DNA of 64,000 bases from Streptomyces sp. NBC_01262 (GCF_036226365.1 NZ_CP108462.1:9408501-9472500); one strand, 5' to 3'. Shown: positions 49,487-58,374, numbered from the stretch's first letter. Notes: generated by a model not told the origin, from the letters alone. Numbers and translations: made by a program.

Positions 49487-49702
49487 TCAGACGAACACCC
49501 GCACCACGGTGCGCAGAACCGTGACGGCAGGTTCTTCCCGCAGCCATGCCGGCGCCGCCGGTGCCAAGACGGCTTCGAGCAATCGGCAGCCGTCGACCCT
49601 CGCCCCCTACCGCTCCTGCCAGACGGGGGCCATCGACACGCGCATCCAGTCCGGCGCGGCAGCGACGAGTGCTTCCAGCGCGGCCGCAGCATCTCCCCGA
49701 CG
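49487..49702 (-). pseudogene. Transposase remnant with nonsense codon
   Basis: On the minus strand DAAAALEALVAAAPDWMRV and MAPVWQER, then TAG, then GARVDGCRLLEAVL and EPAVTVLRTVVRVFV can be read in one frame. This fits the N-terminal region of a Streptomyces transposase family (pattern APDWL, WxERYGARV, PAVxxLRxVW), with Tyr mutated to stop in ERYGARV and a deletion after RLLEA. Only about 70 codons remain. The element family is not named with confidence. Confidence 0.6.
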
Positions 49703-49797
49703 AACTCCAGCCGGTTGAGGGGGCGGACCGCGGCCGTGAGGGCCGGTCGATCCTGGCCCGCACCTCGCCCGGAAACAAGGTCAAGAAATTGCGCGTT

Positions 49798-51120
49798 CTA
49801 TTGTCTCGGCCCTCCGGCGGGCACTTCGTCAAGCGGACGGTCCAGCAGATGCAGGCTCTTCACGAAGTGGCTGGCGATGGCGAGCACCAGCAGTACGCCC
49901 GCCACGATCAGGCCGGCCGAGGGCGCGCCGAGCGTCGACGTGAGGAAACCGGCGCCGGCCGGGCCGAGCCAGGTGAGGGAGTAGGCCAGGAAGGTGATCG
50001 TGCTCGTCACGCGGCCGGTGAGCTCGTCCGGTATGACGCGCATCTCGTAGCTCATCAGGATGACGTTGAGCGGCACGATGAGCAGACCGAGGAGGGCGCG
50101 GAACCCGCCGATGAACACGACCGGTGCGAGTGAGATGCCGACGAAGGCCCCGACCACCACCCAGCTGAGTACCAGGACCACCGAGCGACCGCCGAACTTC
50201 TTCGTGATCCGCCCTGCGGTCGTGGCACCGATGAGGCCGCCGACGGCGCCGACGGAGTTCGTCACGCCGACCGCGGTTGCGCCACCGCCCCGGTGAACGA
50301 CCAGCACGATGGTGAGGACGATCATCGCGCCGAGACAGGCGTTGATGACCGCTGTCCACACCGTGATGAACACCAGGTAGCCGTTGCCGCGGATGAACCG
50401 GACGCCGGTGCCCAGGGCGCGCAGGAACGGCTCGCGGTGCGCCGGCCTCGCGCCGTCGCTGCCGGCCTTCGTCTGCGCTGTGGGCTGGTCGGGTCCCAAC
50501 GGTGTACGCAGCGCGGCCACGGAGGCGGTCGACGCGAAGAAGGAGATCGAGTCGACCAGAAACGGGATCCAGCGGGCCACGGAGAAGAGCAGGCCGCCGA
50601 TGGCCGGACCGATCAGGCGGACAGCCTGCGTGCGGCCGGTCATCTGGGCGAACGCGGTGGGCAGTTCGGCGGCGGGCACCAGGCGGCGCATCGTCGGCTG
50701 GAACGCCGCCATCGTCAGCCCGCTGACCAGGCCCTGGAGCAGCCCGACGACTGCAACGAGGATCACGGTGACATGGCCGGTGAGCACGGCCCACACGATG
50801 GTGGCCACCGCCACGGCCTGAACGAGCGGTCCGTAGGCCAAGATGGTGCGGCGTTGGTACCGGTCGGCGATGACACCGCCGATGAGAAGGGTGAACAGCA
50901 TGCCAAGGCTCTCCGCCGCGGCCACGAGGCCGGCCTGTGCTGCGGATCCTGTCACGAACAGGATGAGCATCGGGTAGGCGGCGGCGGACAGCACCGAGCC
51001 GAAGTTCGAGACGGTGTCGCCGAGCAGCCAGAGGATGTAGTCCCGGTTGTGCAGCAGTTTGCGCCATTGCGGCCGCCGGTAGGTGCCTTCTGCGGACTCC
51101 GGCGCTGCCGTGTTCGACAT
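49798..51120 (-). CDS. MFS transporter (MFS_3/enterobactin-exporter type)
   Basis: 440 residues, twelve predicted helices. MFS_3-type signatures: LLHNRDYILWLLGDTVSNFGS at the start, LLIGGVIADRYQRRTIL and LPTAFAQMTGRTQAVRLIGPAIGG. Members export small hydrophobic drugs or siderophores by proton antiport. ATG 51120 is chosen over an upstream codon. It is divergent from the ArsR-type regulator (51307), with a strong inverted repeat between, and very similar to another MFS gene at 53439-54722. Confidence 0.9.
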   Translation of the reverse strand: MSNTAAPESAEGTYRRPQWRKLLHNRDYILWLLGDTVSNFGSVLSAAAYPMLILFVTGSAAQAGLVAAAESLGMLFTLLIGGVIADRYQRRTILAYGPLVQAVAVATIVWAVLTGHVTVILVAVVGLLQGLVSGLTMAAFQPTMRRLVPAAELPTAFAQMTGRTQAVRLIGPAIGGLLFSVARWIPFLVDSISFFASTASVAALRTPLGPDQPTAQTKAGSDGARPAHREPFLRALGTGVRFIRGNGYLVFITVWTAVINACLGAMIVLTIVLVVHRGGGATAVGVTNSVGAVGGLIGATTAGRITKKFGGRSVVLVLSWVVVGAFVGISLAPVVFIGGFRALLGLLIVPLNVILMSYEMRVIPDELTGRVTSTITFLAYSLTWLGPAGAGFLTSTLGAPSAGLIVAGVLLVLAIASHFVKSLHLLDRPLDEVPAGGPRQ

Positions 51121-51270
51121 CAGGCACACCGCTTCTCGTCAAGGCGCCGTCGGTTCGGCCGACTCTAGGCCAATGAGCTCGGTCTTGGCATGCCAGCTTC
51201 AGGATCAGGTGCCAGTGGTCCGCTGGTCGTGTGGACCCTTGCCCGGGCGGCGGGAGTACACCCTGCCTCT

Positions 51271-51318
51271 TTCGAAAGACATGTTTCGAGAGTACGGTCT
51301 CGAAACATGTCTTTCGAA
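51271..51318. promoter_or_regulatory. Perfect 21-bp inverted repeat, mirrored promoters and start codon
   Basis: Arms 51271-51291 and 51298-51318 are exact reverse complements, separated by GTACGG. Plus -10 TACGGT (51293-51298) is 8 bases before ATG 51307, which lies in the right arm. Minus -10 TACTCT (51294-51289) is six bases before an ATG at 51282 in the left arm. Binding here would block both directions. Autoregulation by the ArsR-type protein is inferred. Confidence 0.8.
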
Positions 51319-51921
51319 CCTGAGGGTGTTGCTCCGCGTGTGCACCGCAAGCTCACCGACCCGAAGGCGATGCGGGCCGTCGCGCACCCCACCCGCCTCG
51401 CCCTGCTCGAAGCCCTGAGCCGGCGCGAACCGCTGACAGCGACCGAAGCCGCGCAGATGGTGGGGGAGTCCCCGACCAACTGCGCCTTCCATCTGCGCAC
51501 GCTGGCCAAGTACGGCTTCGTCGAGGAAGCCGGGGGCGGCGCCGGCCGCAGCCGCCCCTGGCGGCGCGCTCACATCGGCTTCAGCATCGACGAGATCGAC
51601 CCCTCGGGCGACCCCGAAACCACCATCGCCGCCACTGCGCTGAGCACCGTGCTCTGGGATATCTGGCTGGAGCGTATCCGCAGAGTCAGCGCCATCCGCT
51701 CCGCCTTCCCCGAGCACTGGAACAAGATCACCGGTGCCGCCGAGTCGATCTACTACCTCACCCCCGAGGAGGCGGAGACCTTCCAGGAAGAGATGACCGA
51801 CCTCCTCTTCCGCTACCGCGAGCGCCTCGAAGATCCGTCGCTGCGCCCTGAGGGCGCCATCCCCATGGAGCTCATCCAGTTCACCTTCCCCGCCGACGCA
51901 CTGCGCCCGTTGGAGGACTGA
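51307..51921 (+). CDS. ArsR-type winged-helix regulator
   Basis: 204 residues. Winged helix at about 17-75 (AMRAVAHPTRLALLEALSRRE, LTATEAAQMVGESPTNCAFHL, RTLAKYGFVEEAGGG). The C-terminal about 110 residues are helical with an RFRERLEDP-like end, typical of ArsR-like regulators of MFS genes in Streptomyces. No metal-binding cysteines are evident, so a drug-like signal is more likely than metal. Start at 51307 inside the inverted repeat; predicted near-leaderless. Three bases separate it from the MFS gene downstream, so the two are co-transcribed. Confidence 0.88.
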   Translation: MSFEPEGVAPRVHRKLTDPKAMRAVAHPTRLALLEALSRREPLTATEAAQMVGESPTNCAFHLRTLAKYGFVEEAGGGAGRSRPWRRAHIGFSIDEIDPSGDPETTIAATALSTVLWDIWLERIRRVSAIRSAFPEHWNKITGAAESIYYLTPEEAETFQEEMTDLLFRYRERLEDPSLRPEGAIPMELIQFTFPADALRPLED

Positions 51922-51924
51922 CCC

Positions 51925-53148
51925 GTGCGCGCCCTGCTCACCCGCCGCGACACCGTCCTGCTCCTCCTCGCCAGGCTGATCGACATGGCGGGGAGCAACG
52001 CCTTATGGATCGCACTCGGCATCCGGGTCAAGGAACTCACCGGCAGCAACGCCGCCGCCGGCCTCACCTTCTTCGCCTTCGTCCTCGGCACCCTGGCCGC
52101 GCCCTTGGGCGGTCCCCTGGTGGACCGGATGCGCCGCCGGCCGCTGCTGATCGCCCTCAACCTGGCCTCCACGGTGCTGGTCCTGCCGCTGCTCCAACTA
52201 CACGACCGCGGCGATGTCTGGATCTGCTACCCCGTCATGACCCTCTATGGGATGGCCAGCGGCGTCACCGGCTCGGCCATGACCGCTCTCACCCAGACTC
52301 TGATCCCACAGGACCAACTGGGTGACGCCAACGGCCTCCTGCAGACCCTGCTGCAGGGCCTGCGCCTGATCGCCCCGCTCCTGGGCGCGGGCGTGCTGAC
52401 CGCCTTCGGCCTGGGCCCGTTGGTGCTGGGCGACGCCGCGACTTTCGCCCTCGCGGCGCTCCTGATCGCGCTGATCCGACAACGGGAGGATCACCCGCAG
52501 CGGTTGCAGCAGGAAGCGGTCGCCGAAATCGGCGCCGGCTTCCGCCATATCGCCACGACCGCAGCCCTGCGCCAGATCACCGTCGCCGGCGTGATCGCCA
52601 TCGTTGCCTTCGGTCTCTCCGAGTCGGCCATGTTCGCTGTCGTCGATGCCGGACTCCACCGCCCACCGGCCTTCCTCGGTGTCCTCAACTCACTGCAAGG
52701 CGCAGGTGCGATAGCGGCGGGGGCGGCAGCCGCAGCGCTCATGCGACGTGCGGGGGAAGGACGGACCGTGGCGCTCGGCCTGGCCTGCGCCGCCACCGGC
52801 CTCCTCCTGAGCGCCGCCCCCTCGTTGATCGTCGTCGCGCCCGGCACCGTACTCATCGGCGCCAGCCTGCCCTGGATCATCGCCGGGATGGCGACCCTCT
52901 TCCAACGACGCACACCTTCCACGCTGATGGGCCGAACCGACGCCGCGCTGAACGTGCTCATAGCAGTACCGCAGACCACTGCCATCGCCGCCGGAGCCGC
53001 TCTGATCGCACTGGTGGACTACCGCTTGCTGCTCGTGGTGATGGCGGCACTGATGGCCACCTCGGCGCTCTACCTCGTAACCCGCCCCACTGGCCAGCCG
53101 ACCGAGACAGCAAGTGCAAAGTCACCACTACCGGCTGAATCACCTTGA
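51925..53148 (+). CDS. MFS transporter
   Basis: 407 residues, twelve predicted helices. Signatures: LLLLARLIDMAGSNALWIALG, APLGGPLVDRMRRRPLLIAL, TQTLIPQDQLGDANGLLQTLLQGLRLIAPLLGAG. A drug-efflux type MFS protein, from a branch different from the two MFS_3-type neighbours. GTG start, translationally coupled to the ArsR-type regulator; expression is likely induced when the regulator releases the inverted repeat. Substrate unknown. Confidence 0.9.
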   Translation: MRALLTRRDTVLLLLARLIDMAGSNALWIALGIRVKELTGSNAAAGLTFFAFVLGTLAAPLGGPLVDRMRRRPLLIALNLASTVLVLPLLQLHDRGDVWICYPVMTLYGMASGVTGSAMTALTQTLIPQDQLGDANGLLQTLLQGLRLIAPLLGAGVLTAFGLGPLVLGDAATFALAALLIALIRQREDHPQRLQQEAVAEIGAGFRHIATTAALRQITVAGVIAIVAFGLSESAMFAVVDAGLHRPPAFLGVLNSLQGAGAIAAGAAAAALMRRAGEGRTVALGLACAATGLLLSAAPSLIVVAPGTVLIGASLPWIIAGMATLFQRRTPSTLMGRTDAALNVLIAVPQTTAIAAGAALIALVDYRLLLVVMAALMATSALYLVTRPTGQPTETASAKSPLPAESP

Positions 53149-53164
53149 CTCGCAACCAAGATGC

Positions 53165-53376
53165 AGCGCCCGCCTGCCCGCCCCACAGACGTTCCCACCT
53201 GCGCTCCTGTAAGAGGCTGAAGACAGTGTCGGCAGGGGCGCTGAAGACAACCGGCGACGGTTCGGCGATGAACCGGCCGCGAAGTTCGGCGAGCACGTAC
53301 ACGGGCAGCTCCACCCGGTACCACCACGCCCCGTCGATCTCCTGACAGCGCCCACTGGTGAATTGGCGGTACTGCG
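53165..53376 (-). pseudogene. Fragment of an uncharacterised protein
   Basis: Minus strand reads RQFTSGRCQEIDGAWWYRVE, then LPVYVLAELRGRFIAEPSPV and VFSAPADTVFSLLQE in one frame. Composition and order look like real coding sequence, but there is no start and the frame then runs into the end of the convergent MFS gene with no similarity. Probably a remnant; identity unknown. Confidence 0.35.
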
Positions 53377-53438
53377 ACCCTCTTATTGCGGCGGCTCCAT
53401 GGCGAGTGGGTGCCGCGTATTGACGGCTGCGCTGCTGC

Positions 53439-54722
53439 TCAGTAACTCGCCGTGGTCTCTTCGATGGGGTGGTCGAGCACGTGCAGGCCGCTGGCGAGGT
53501 GCGTGCTCACCGCGATGGCGGCCAGGACGCCGGCGAATGCGAGAGTCGCCGTCGTCGGGCTGAAGGCCGAAGCCAGGAACCCGGCACCGAGCGCGCCGAG
53601 CCACCGGATCGACGCCGCTCCAAAGTTGATCGCACTCGTCACCCGGCCCATCAGCGCGTCCGGGATCGTCCGCGCCTCGTAGGTGGCGAAGACGACGTTG
53701 ATCGGCGCGACAAGGAACATCGTCAACGCGAGGAGCGCGCCGACCATCCACGCTGCCGACACCAGAGCGATCCCAGCGACCACCACGGCCGTCGTCCAGG
53801 ACACCACGATGACGAGCAGCCGCCCCGGCGCGCGCTTCGTGATCCGGCCCGAGAGCAACGCCCCGGCGAGCCCGCCGACCGCCCCCAGGGAGGCCACGGC
53901 GCCGACCAGTGCGGCACTGCCGTGGCGGGTGTGAATCAGCACGATGACGAGGAGGAACAACCCGGCGTTGCAGGCGTTGGCCAGCGCGGCCCACACCGTC
54001 AGGAACCGCAGGTACGCGTTGCCGCGGATGAACCGGAATCCGGCACCGATGCTTGCGGTGATCGATTCACGGGGCTCGCGTTCGTCGAGGTCCGGACCGA
54101 GCGGGCGCCGGATGAGCACCACCCCGAGCGCACTCACCAGGAACGACAGGGCATCGCCGAGAAACGGCACCCACCGTGCGATGCCGAACAGGAAGCCTCC
54201 GGCGGACGGCCCGGCCAGCCTGATCGCCATGGTCCGGCCCTGCAGTTGGGCGAACGCGGTCGGCAGATGCCCCGCCGGGACGACCCGGCGCAGCGCGGCG
54301 AACTCCGCTCCGCCGGCCAGACCGCCCACCAGACCCTGGACGAACCCGACCACGGCGATATGGACGATGGTGACATGGCCGGTCACCACCGCGACCACAA
54401 CCGTGCTCACCGCGACCGCCTGTGTGAGCGGCCCGGCGACCAGAATCGTCCGGCGTGAAAACCGGTCCGCGAGCGCACCGCCGATCAGCATGGTGACCAG
54501 CCCGCCGATGCTGACAGCGGCCTCGACCGCGCCGGCGCCTGCCGCCGACCCCGTCACCGCCAGGATCAGCAGCGGATAAGCCACGACTGACAGCGCGCTG
54601 CCGAATTCCGAGACCGTCTCACCGATCCACCAGCCGGTGTAGTCGCGGTTGCGGAACAGCAGCCGGGTCCGGAGTTCCCGCCCGTCGGCCGTCGCTTCGG
54701 CCGTGTCTTCGGAGGCTGTCAC
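53439..54722 (-). CDS. MFS transporter (MFS_3 type), paralogue of the 49.8-kb gene
   Basis: 427 residues, twelve helices. It shares with the 49798-51120 protein the blocks LIGGALADRFSRRTIL, GPLTQAVAVSTVVVAVVTGHVTI, LPTAFAQLQGRTMAIRLAGP and IPDALMGRVTSAINF. The GTG at 54722 is used (VTASEDTAE); GTG 54731 is an alternative. A drug or siderophore exporter. The pair of paralogues brackets the ArsR-MFS operon, suggesting duplication or repeated recruitment of efflux genes. Confidence 0.88.
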   Translation of the reverse strand: MTASEDTAEATADGRELRTRLLFRNRDYTGWWIGETVSEFGSALSVVAYPLLILAVTGSAAGAGAVEAAVSIGGLVTMLIGGALADRFSRRTILVAGPLTQAVAVSTVVVAVVTGHVTIVHIAVVGFVQGLVGGLAGGAEFAALRRVVPAGHLPTAFAQLQGRTMAIRLAGPSAGGFLFGIARWVPFLGDALSFLVSALGVVLIRRPLGPDLDEREPRESITASIGAGFRFIRGNAYLRFLTVWAALANACNAGLFLLVIVLIHTRHGSAALVGAVASLGAVGGLAGALLSGRITKRAPGRLLVIVVSWTTAVVVAGIALVSAAWMVGALLALTMFLVAPINVVFATYEARTIPDALMGRVTSAINFGAASIRWLGALGAGFLASAFSPTTATLAFAGVLAAIAVSTHLASGLHVLDHPIEETTASY

Positions 54723-54894
54723 CCGCCACACCCTAACCACGCGTCGATCAACTCGGTCATGGATTCGAGGCAGATTCACGTCACGCCGGCTTGCTCGTCG
54801 TTGCCGTGGAGGTGAGGGTGTGGGCAAAAGGTCCCAAGGCCCGATCCGCCAACCGGTGTCCGCCATGTATAAGGCAAGCCATCCTGACTTCCAG

Positions 54895-55266
54895 TCAACC
54901 CCGGCAAATGCAGAAGGGATGACCAGCCGGATCAGTGAGAACCCGCGCCCTGGCGGCCTCATGAGGCTGGTGATCCGGCTTGCCCGCGCCCAGCTCCAGC
55001 AGCTGGGCCTCGGCCTCGTCCAGATCCACGACGTCGAAGCAAAGGTGCAACTGCTGGGGAACGGTCTGTTCAGGCCAGCGCGGAGCCCGGTAGCCGTCGA
55101 CCCGTTGAAAACCGATGAAGAGGCCGTCCTCACGGTTGAGACCTGCGAAGTCGGCGTCCGACTTCGGGTGGGGCTCCAGGCCAGTGGCCTGCTGATAGAA
55201 CGCCGCCAGGGCCAACGGATCAGAGCAGTCGAGTGTTATCGCGCTCAACTTCATTTGCAGGGGCAT
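54895..55266 (-). CDS. VOC-family protein
   Basis: 123 residues, one VOC module pair: MKLSAITLDCSDPLALAAFY, LFIGFQRVDGYRAPRWP, HLCFDVVDLDEAEAQLLELG and LTDPAGHPFCICRG. Looks like the glyoxalase-like subfamily of small actinobacterial VOC proteins. ATG 55266 has GGAGG four bases upstream; ATG 55254 (MKLSAITLD) is possible. Function unknown. It lies just left of the IS256-family element. Confidence 0.85.
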   Translation of the reverse strand: MPLQMKLSAITLDCSDPLALAAFYQQATGLEPHPKSDADFAGLNREDGLFIGFQRVDGYRAPRWPEQTVPQQLHLCFDVVDLDEAEAQLLELGAGKPDHQPHEAARARVLTDPAGHPFCICRG

Positions 55267-55401
55267 GACACCTCCGGGCTGAACCACTGGACTTCCGCCA
55301 TGGACATCCTAGAGATGGCTGCCTACGGATGAGCGGGGCGCCGACGACTCACTCGAGCAATGCTCATGACCTGTGGATCGGTGTCTGGGAGGGAACGCGA
55401 A

Positions 55402-55478
55402 GGGCGTACCTTCCCGAATGATCCTGTGATGGTCATCGAGTAGGCCGATGTTGGCGCGTCGGTCGGGAAGGCACGCCC
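55402..55478. repeat. 16-bp inverted repeat preceding the transposase start
   Basis: GGGCGTACCTTCCCGA (55402-55417) and TCGGGAAGGCACGCCC (55463-55478) pair with one mismatch across a 45-base loop. The right arm ends one base before the GTG start at 55479, so the hairpin would hide the ribosome-binding region. Confidence 0.75.
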
Positions 55479-56729
55479 GTGCTCACGGTAGTCAATGCTG
55501 ACGGTTCCACACCAAACGGCTCTCTGATCGACGAGATCGTCCGCGAGGGCGCCCGGCGGATGCTGGCCGCAGCCCTGGAAGCGGAAGTCAACAGCTACAT
55601 AGCCGAGCTGGCCGGTGAACGGGACGGCACCGGTCGCCGCCTGGTCGTGCGCAGCGGCTACCACCAGCCGAGGTCGGTTACCACGGCTGCCGGGTCGGTC
55701 GAGGTGCGGGCCCCGCGCGTGAACGACAAGCGCGTGGACGAGGCGACCGGGGAGCGCAAGCGGTTCTCCTCGGCGATCCTGCCGCCGTGGTGCCGCAAGT
55801 CCCCGAAGATCAGTGAGGTGCTGCCGTTGCTCTATCTGCACGGCCTGTCCTCGGGTGACTTCGTGCCCGCGCTGGAGCACTTCCTGGGCTCCTCGGCCGG
55901 CCTCTCGCCCGCGACGGTGACGCGGCTGACCGCGCAGTGGCAGGCCGACCACGCAGCCTTCCAGGACCGCGATCTGTCCGCTACGGACTACGTGTACGTC
56001 TGGGCGGACGGCGTTCACTTGCGGATACGCCTGGAGGAGGCGAAGGCCGCGGTCCTCGTGCTGATGGGGGTGCGGGCGGACGGCACGAAGGAACTGATCG
56101 CGATGACGGACGGCTACCGCGAGTCGTCCGAGGCGTGGGCGGGACTGCTGCGGGACTGCGCCCGCAGGGGCATGCGGGCCCCGGCCCTGGCCGTCGGCGA
56201 CGGCGCGCTCGGCTTCTGGAACGCGCTGGGCGAAGTGTTCCCCGACAGCCGCCATCAGCGGTGCTGGGTTCATAAAACCGCCAATGTCCTGGACGCGCTG
56301 CCCAAGTCGGCCCAGCCCGCGGCCAAACGCACGATCCAGGAGATCTACAACGCCGAGGACAAGGACCACGCGGCCAAGGCCATCCGCGACTTCGAGCGGG
56401 CCTACCGGGCGAGGTACCCCAAGGTCGTCAAGCGGATCACGGACGACGAGGACGAGCTGCTGGCGTTCTTCGACTTCCCCGCCGAGCACTGGATCCATCT
56501 GCGGACCACGAACCCGATCGAGTCGACCTTCGCCACCGTGCGTCTGCGGACCAAGGTCACCAAGGGCGCCGGCAGCCGTGCGGCCGCACTGGCCATGGTC
56601 TTCAAGCTCATCGAGTCGGCTCAGGCCCGCTGGCGGGCGGTGAACGCGCCCCACCTCGTCGCCCTCGTCCGCGCCGGAGCCCGCTTCGAACGCGGTCAGC
56701 TGGTTGAGCGCGAGGAGCAGGCAGCCTGA
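55479..56729 (+). CDS. IS256-family transposase
   Basis: 416 residues, intact and typical of IS256 (mutator) transposases. DDE residues: first Asp in YVYVWADGVHLRI, second in ALAVGDGALGFW with the HQRCWVHK block following, Glu in TTNPIESTFATVRLR. N-terminal region ANSYIAEL-like and LPLLYLHGLSSGDFVPALE are also conserved. It uses a cut-and-paste/copy-out route typical for the family. Terminal inverted repeats were not confidently identified, so element boundaries are not given. The start sits at the end of a 16-bp inverted repeat, which may limit read-through translation. Confidence 0.93.
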   Translation: MLTVVNADGSTPNGSLIDEIVREGARRMLAAALEAEVNSYIAELAGERDGTGRRLVVRSGYHQPRSVTTAAGSVEVRAPRVNDKRVDEATGERKRFSSAILPPWCRKSPKISEVLPLLYLHGLSSGDFVPALEHFLGSSAGLSPATVTRLTAQWQADHAAFQDRDLSATDYVYVWADGVHLRIRLEEAKAAVLVLMGVRADGTKELIAMTDGYRESSEAWAGLLRDCARRGMRAPALAVGDGALGFWNALGEVFPDSRHQRCWVHKTANVLDALPKSAQPAAKRTIQEIYNAEDKDHAAKAIRDFERAYRARYPKVVKRITDDEDELLAFFDFPAEHWIHLRTTNPIESTFATVRLRTKVTKGAGSRAAALAMVFKLIESAQARWRAVNAPHLVALVRAGARFERGQLVEREEQAA

Positions 56730-57091
56730 TGGACACGCCCAATCCGCTGACCGACGAGGAACTCTCCGAAATCGAGGATCGTGCCGGTGCTGCCACCCCG
56801 GGCCCCTGGCACGTACGCCAACTCGACGACGACTTCGCCATGAGCCTCGTCGCCATCAGCACTGTCCCCGACACCGGGACCGGTGAACGCTGGCCAGACT
56901 TCGACCACCGGCAGATCGTGGCCGCCACCCTGGTCCAGCAACCACGCTATGTCGACGTCGCGGACGAACGCTGGGACGAGAACGCCTACTTCATTGCCAA
57001 CGCCCGCCAGGACATTCCCCGCCTGATCGCCGAGATCCGACGTCTCCGCCGCCTCCTCGACGCCAAGGATCAGGAGCCCGAAGAAGACTGA
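56729..57091 (+). CDS. Uncharacterised protein overlapping the transposase stop
   Basis: 120 residues: LTDEELSEIEDRAGAATPGPWHVRQLDDDFAM at the start in two conserved blocks, then WPDFDHRQIVAATLVQQPR and FIANARQDIPRLIAEIRRL. The EIExRAxAATPGPW opening is common in phage- and plasmid-borne actinobacterial proteins of unknown function. Its ATG overlaps the transposase TGA by one base (TGATG), which suggests translational coupling and that it is a passenger of the element. Alternatively, the insertion happened next to it. Confidence 0.75.
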   Translation: MDTPNPLTDEELSEIEDRAGAATPGPWHVRQLDDDFAMSLVAISTVPDTGTGERWPDFDHRQIVAATLVQQPRYVDVADERWDENAYFIANARQDIPRLIAEIRRLRRLLDAKDQEPEED

Positions 57092-57188
57092 AGGGCACGA
57101 CCAATCCATAGGAATTGACAATTACTCACGGCGAGAACCTCGACCTCCGACGCGAACTGGCCCACCGCGGCGGATCCACGCCGCCCCC

Positions 57189-57713
57189 TCAGTTACGGCC
57201 CACCTGACCAGCCATCCACGCCGCGTGCTGACGGATGCGGACCACGTCATCGGGAAAGCAGCTCTCCCAGCCGTCGTCCAAGCGCATCCAGGCCACCGGC
57301 TGCCCGGGCTCCGCGACGAACGGGGTCGCCACATCGACGACCGCGGCATACGACAACCCGAGCGTGACCGGCCAGTCCGAGTGAAACGAACGAACCGCGA
57401 CCGCCGCTGGCTCAGACAGCAACTCCGGCTGAAGACCGGCTTCTTCGAAGAGTTCCCGGCTCGCACCCTCTCGCGGTGTCTCTCCGGCCTCGACCTTCCC
57501 GCCCGGCGGAACCCACCCGCGCCAACGGTGCTTCACGAGCACCACCCGGGCAAGGTCTTCGTCAAATACCCAGACCTCGGCTGCAAGCGGCTCCATCGGG
57601 CCCTGCCTGGCAGAGGCCAGCCACTGACAGGCCCCGTCGAACTCCGCCACCGCCCGTTGGGCATCAATGACTGCCGCCTCGACGGCCCGCTTGTCGACCA
57701 CGTTCCGAATCAT
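57189..57713 (-). CDS. NUDIX hydrolase
   Basis: 174 residues. A complete NUDIX box GGKVEAGETPREGASRELFE plus EAGL (71-94; pattern Gx5Ex7RExxEExGL) gives the metal-binding pyrophosphohydrolase site. An N-terminal helical extension (about 40 residues) precedes the NUDIX fold. It hydrolyses a nucleoside diphosphate linked to X; the substrate cannot be told from sequence. It stands alone between the IS-associated ORF and a decayed kinase gene. Confidence 0.9.
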   Translation of the reverse strand: MIRNVVDKRAVEAAVIDAQRAVAEFDGACQWLASARQGPMEPLAAEVWVFDEDLARVVLVKHRWRGWVPPGGKVEAGETPREGASRELFEEAGLQPELLSEPAAVAVRSFHSDWPVTLGLSYAAVVDVATPFVAEPGQPVAWMRLDDGWESCFPDDVVRIRQHAAWMAGQVGRN

Positions 57714-57968
57714 CGGGACAAGATACGGGGACGCACCGACATCGCAGCCCTGTCACTTCAATCTCATGAACGTCACACACTGCGGCGACACGCCGAACCT
57801 CGCGACAAACCGTTGATAACCACCGGGCCGAGCAGGGCCGCGTTCGCCTTGGCCTCGACGAACGACCGTGTCCTGCGGCCGCCATCTCCTGGTCAGTCCA
57901 CACAGCTCACGATGATCAACGGCGGCCGCACTCGTCCACCCGCCGGACCGGGCCAGCACCATCGCCCT

Positions 57969-58319
57969 CTAACAGCGTTCGGTGAGCAACTCCGCCAGAC
58001 GGTCGGCGAATTCGGTGAGCCAGTCCAGCCGTGGTCCGCTGCTGGCGATACGAAAACCGTGGCGGCGGCCCCAGAACGCGGCCTGGACGGCATGGAACTG
58101 GGCCCACCGCTGGACGCGTTCACGGTCGAGTTCCGCGGCCTCGGCGAAGACGTCCAAGACACGGTGGACAGCCTTGCGCAGGTCATCCGCTTCGAGGAGC
58201 GTCAGCGCGCGGGACTTCAGCAGCGTGCCGCCATCGTAGGCGGGATCTCCCACGTACCCCTTGGGGTCGACAGCCAGCCACGGCTCCCGGTCGGCACGCA
58301 GGATGTTCCGGGCATTTCT
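57969..58319 (-). pseudogene. Aminoglycoside/hydroxyurea phosphotransferase, C-terminal remnant
   Basis: The frame opens after a stop at 58320-58322 and reads NILRADREPWLAVDPKGYVG, then DPAYDGGTLL, ending FADRLAELLTERC. The DPKGxxGDPAYD block is the metal-binding C-terminal motif of streptomycin 6-kinase/hydroxyurea phosphotransferase (APH-type) enzymes. The whole N-lobe, the catalytic HGD loop and any start codon are gone. It is a fragment left by a deletion, next to another truncated gene. Confidence 0.75.
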
Positions 58320-58374
58320 CTAGGCTCCTTGGAGTTGTCGGCTGCATGGCCTATGGCTCGTCCCTGGAGAAGCG

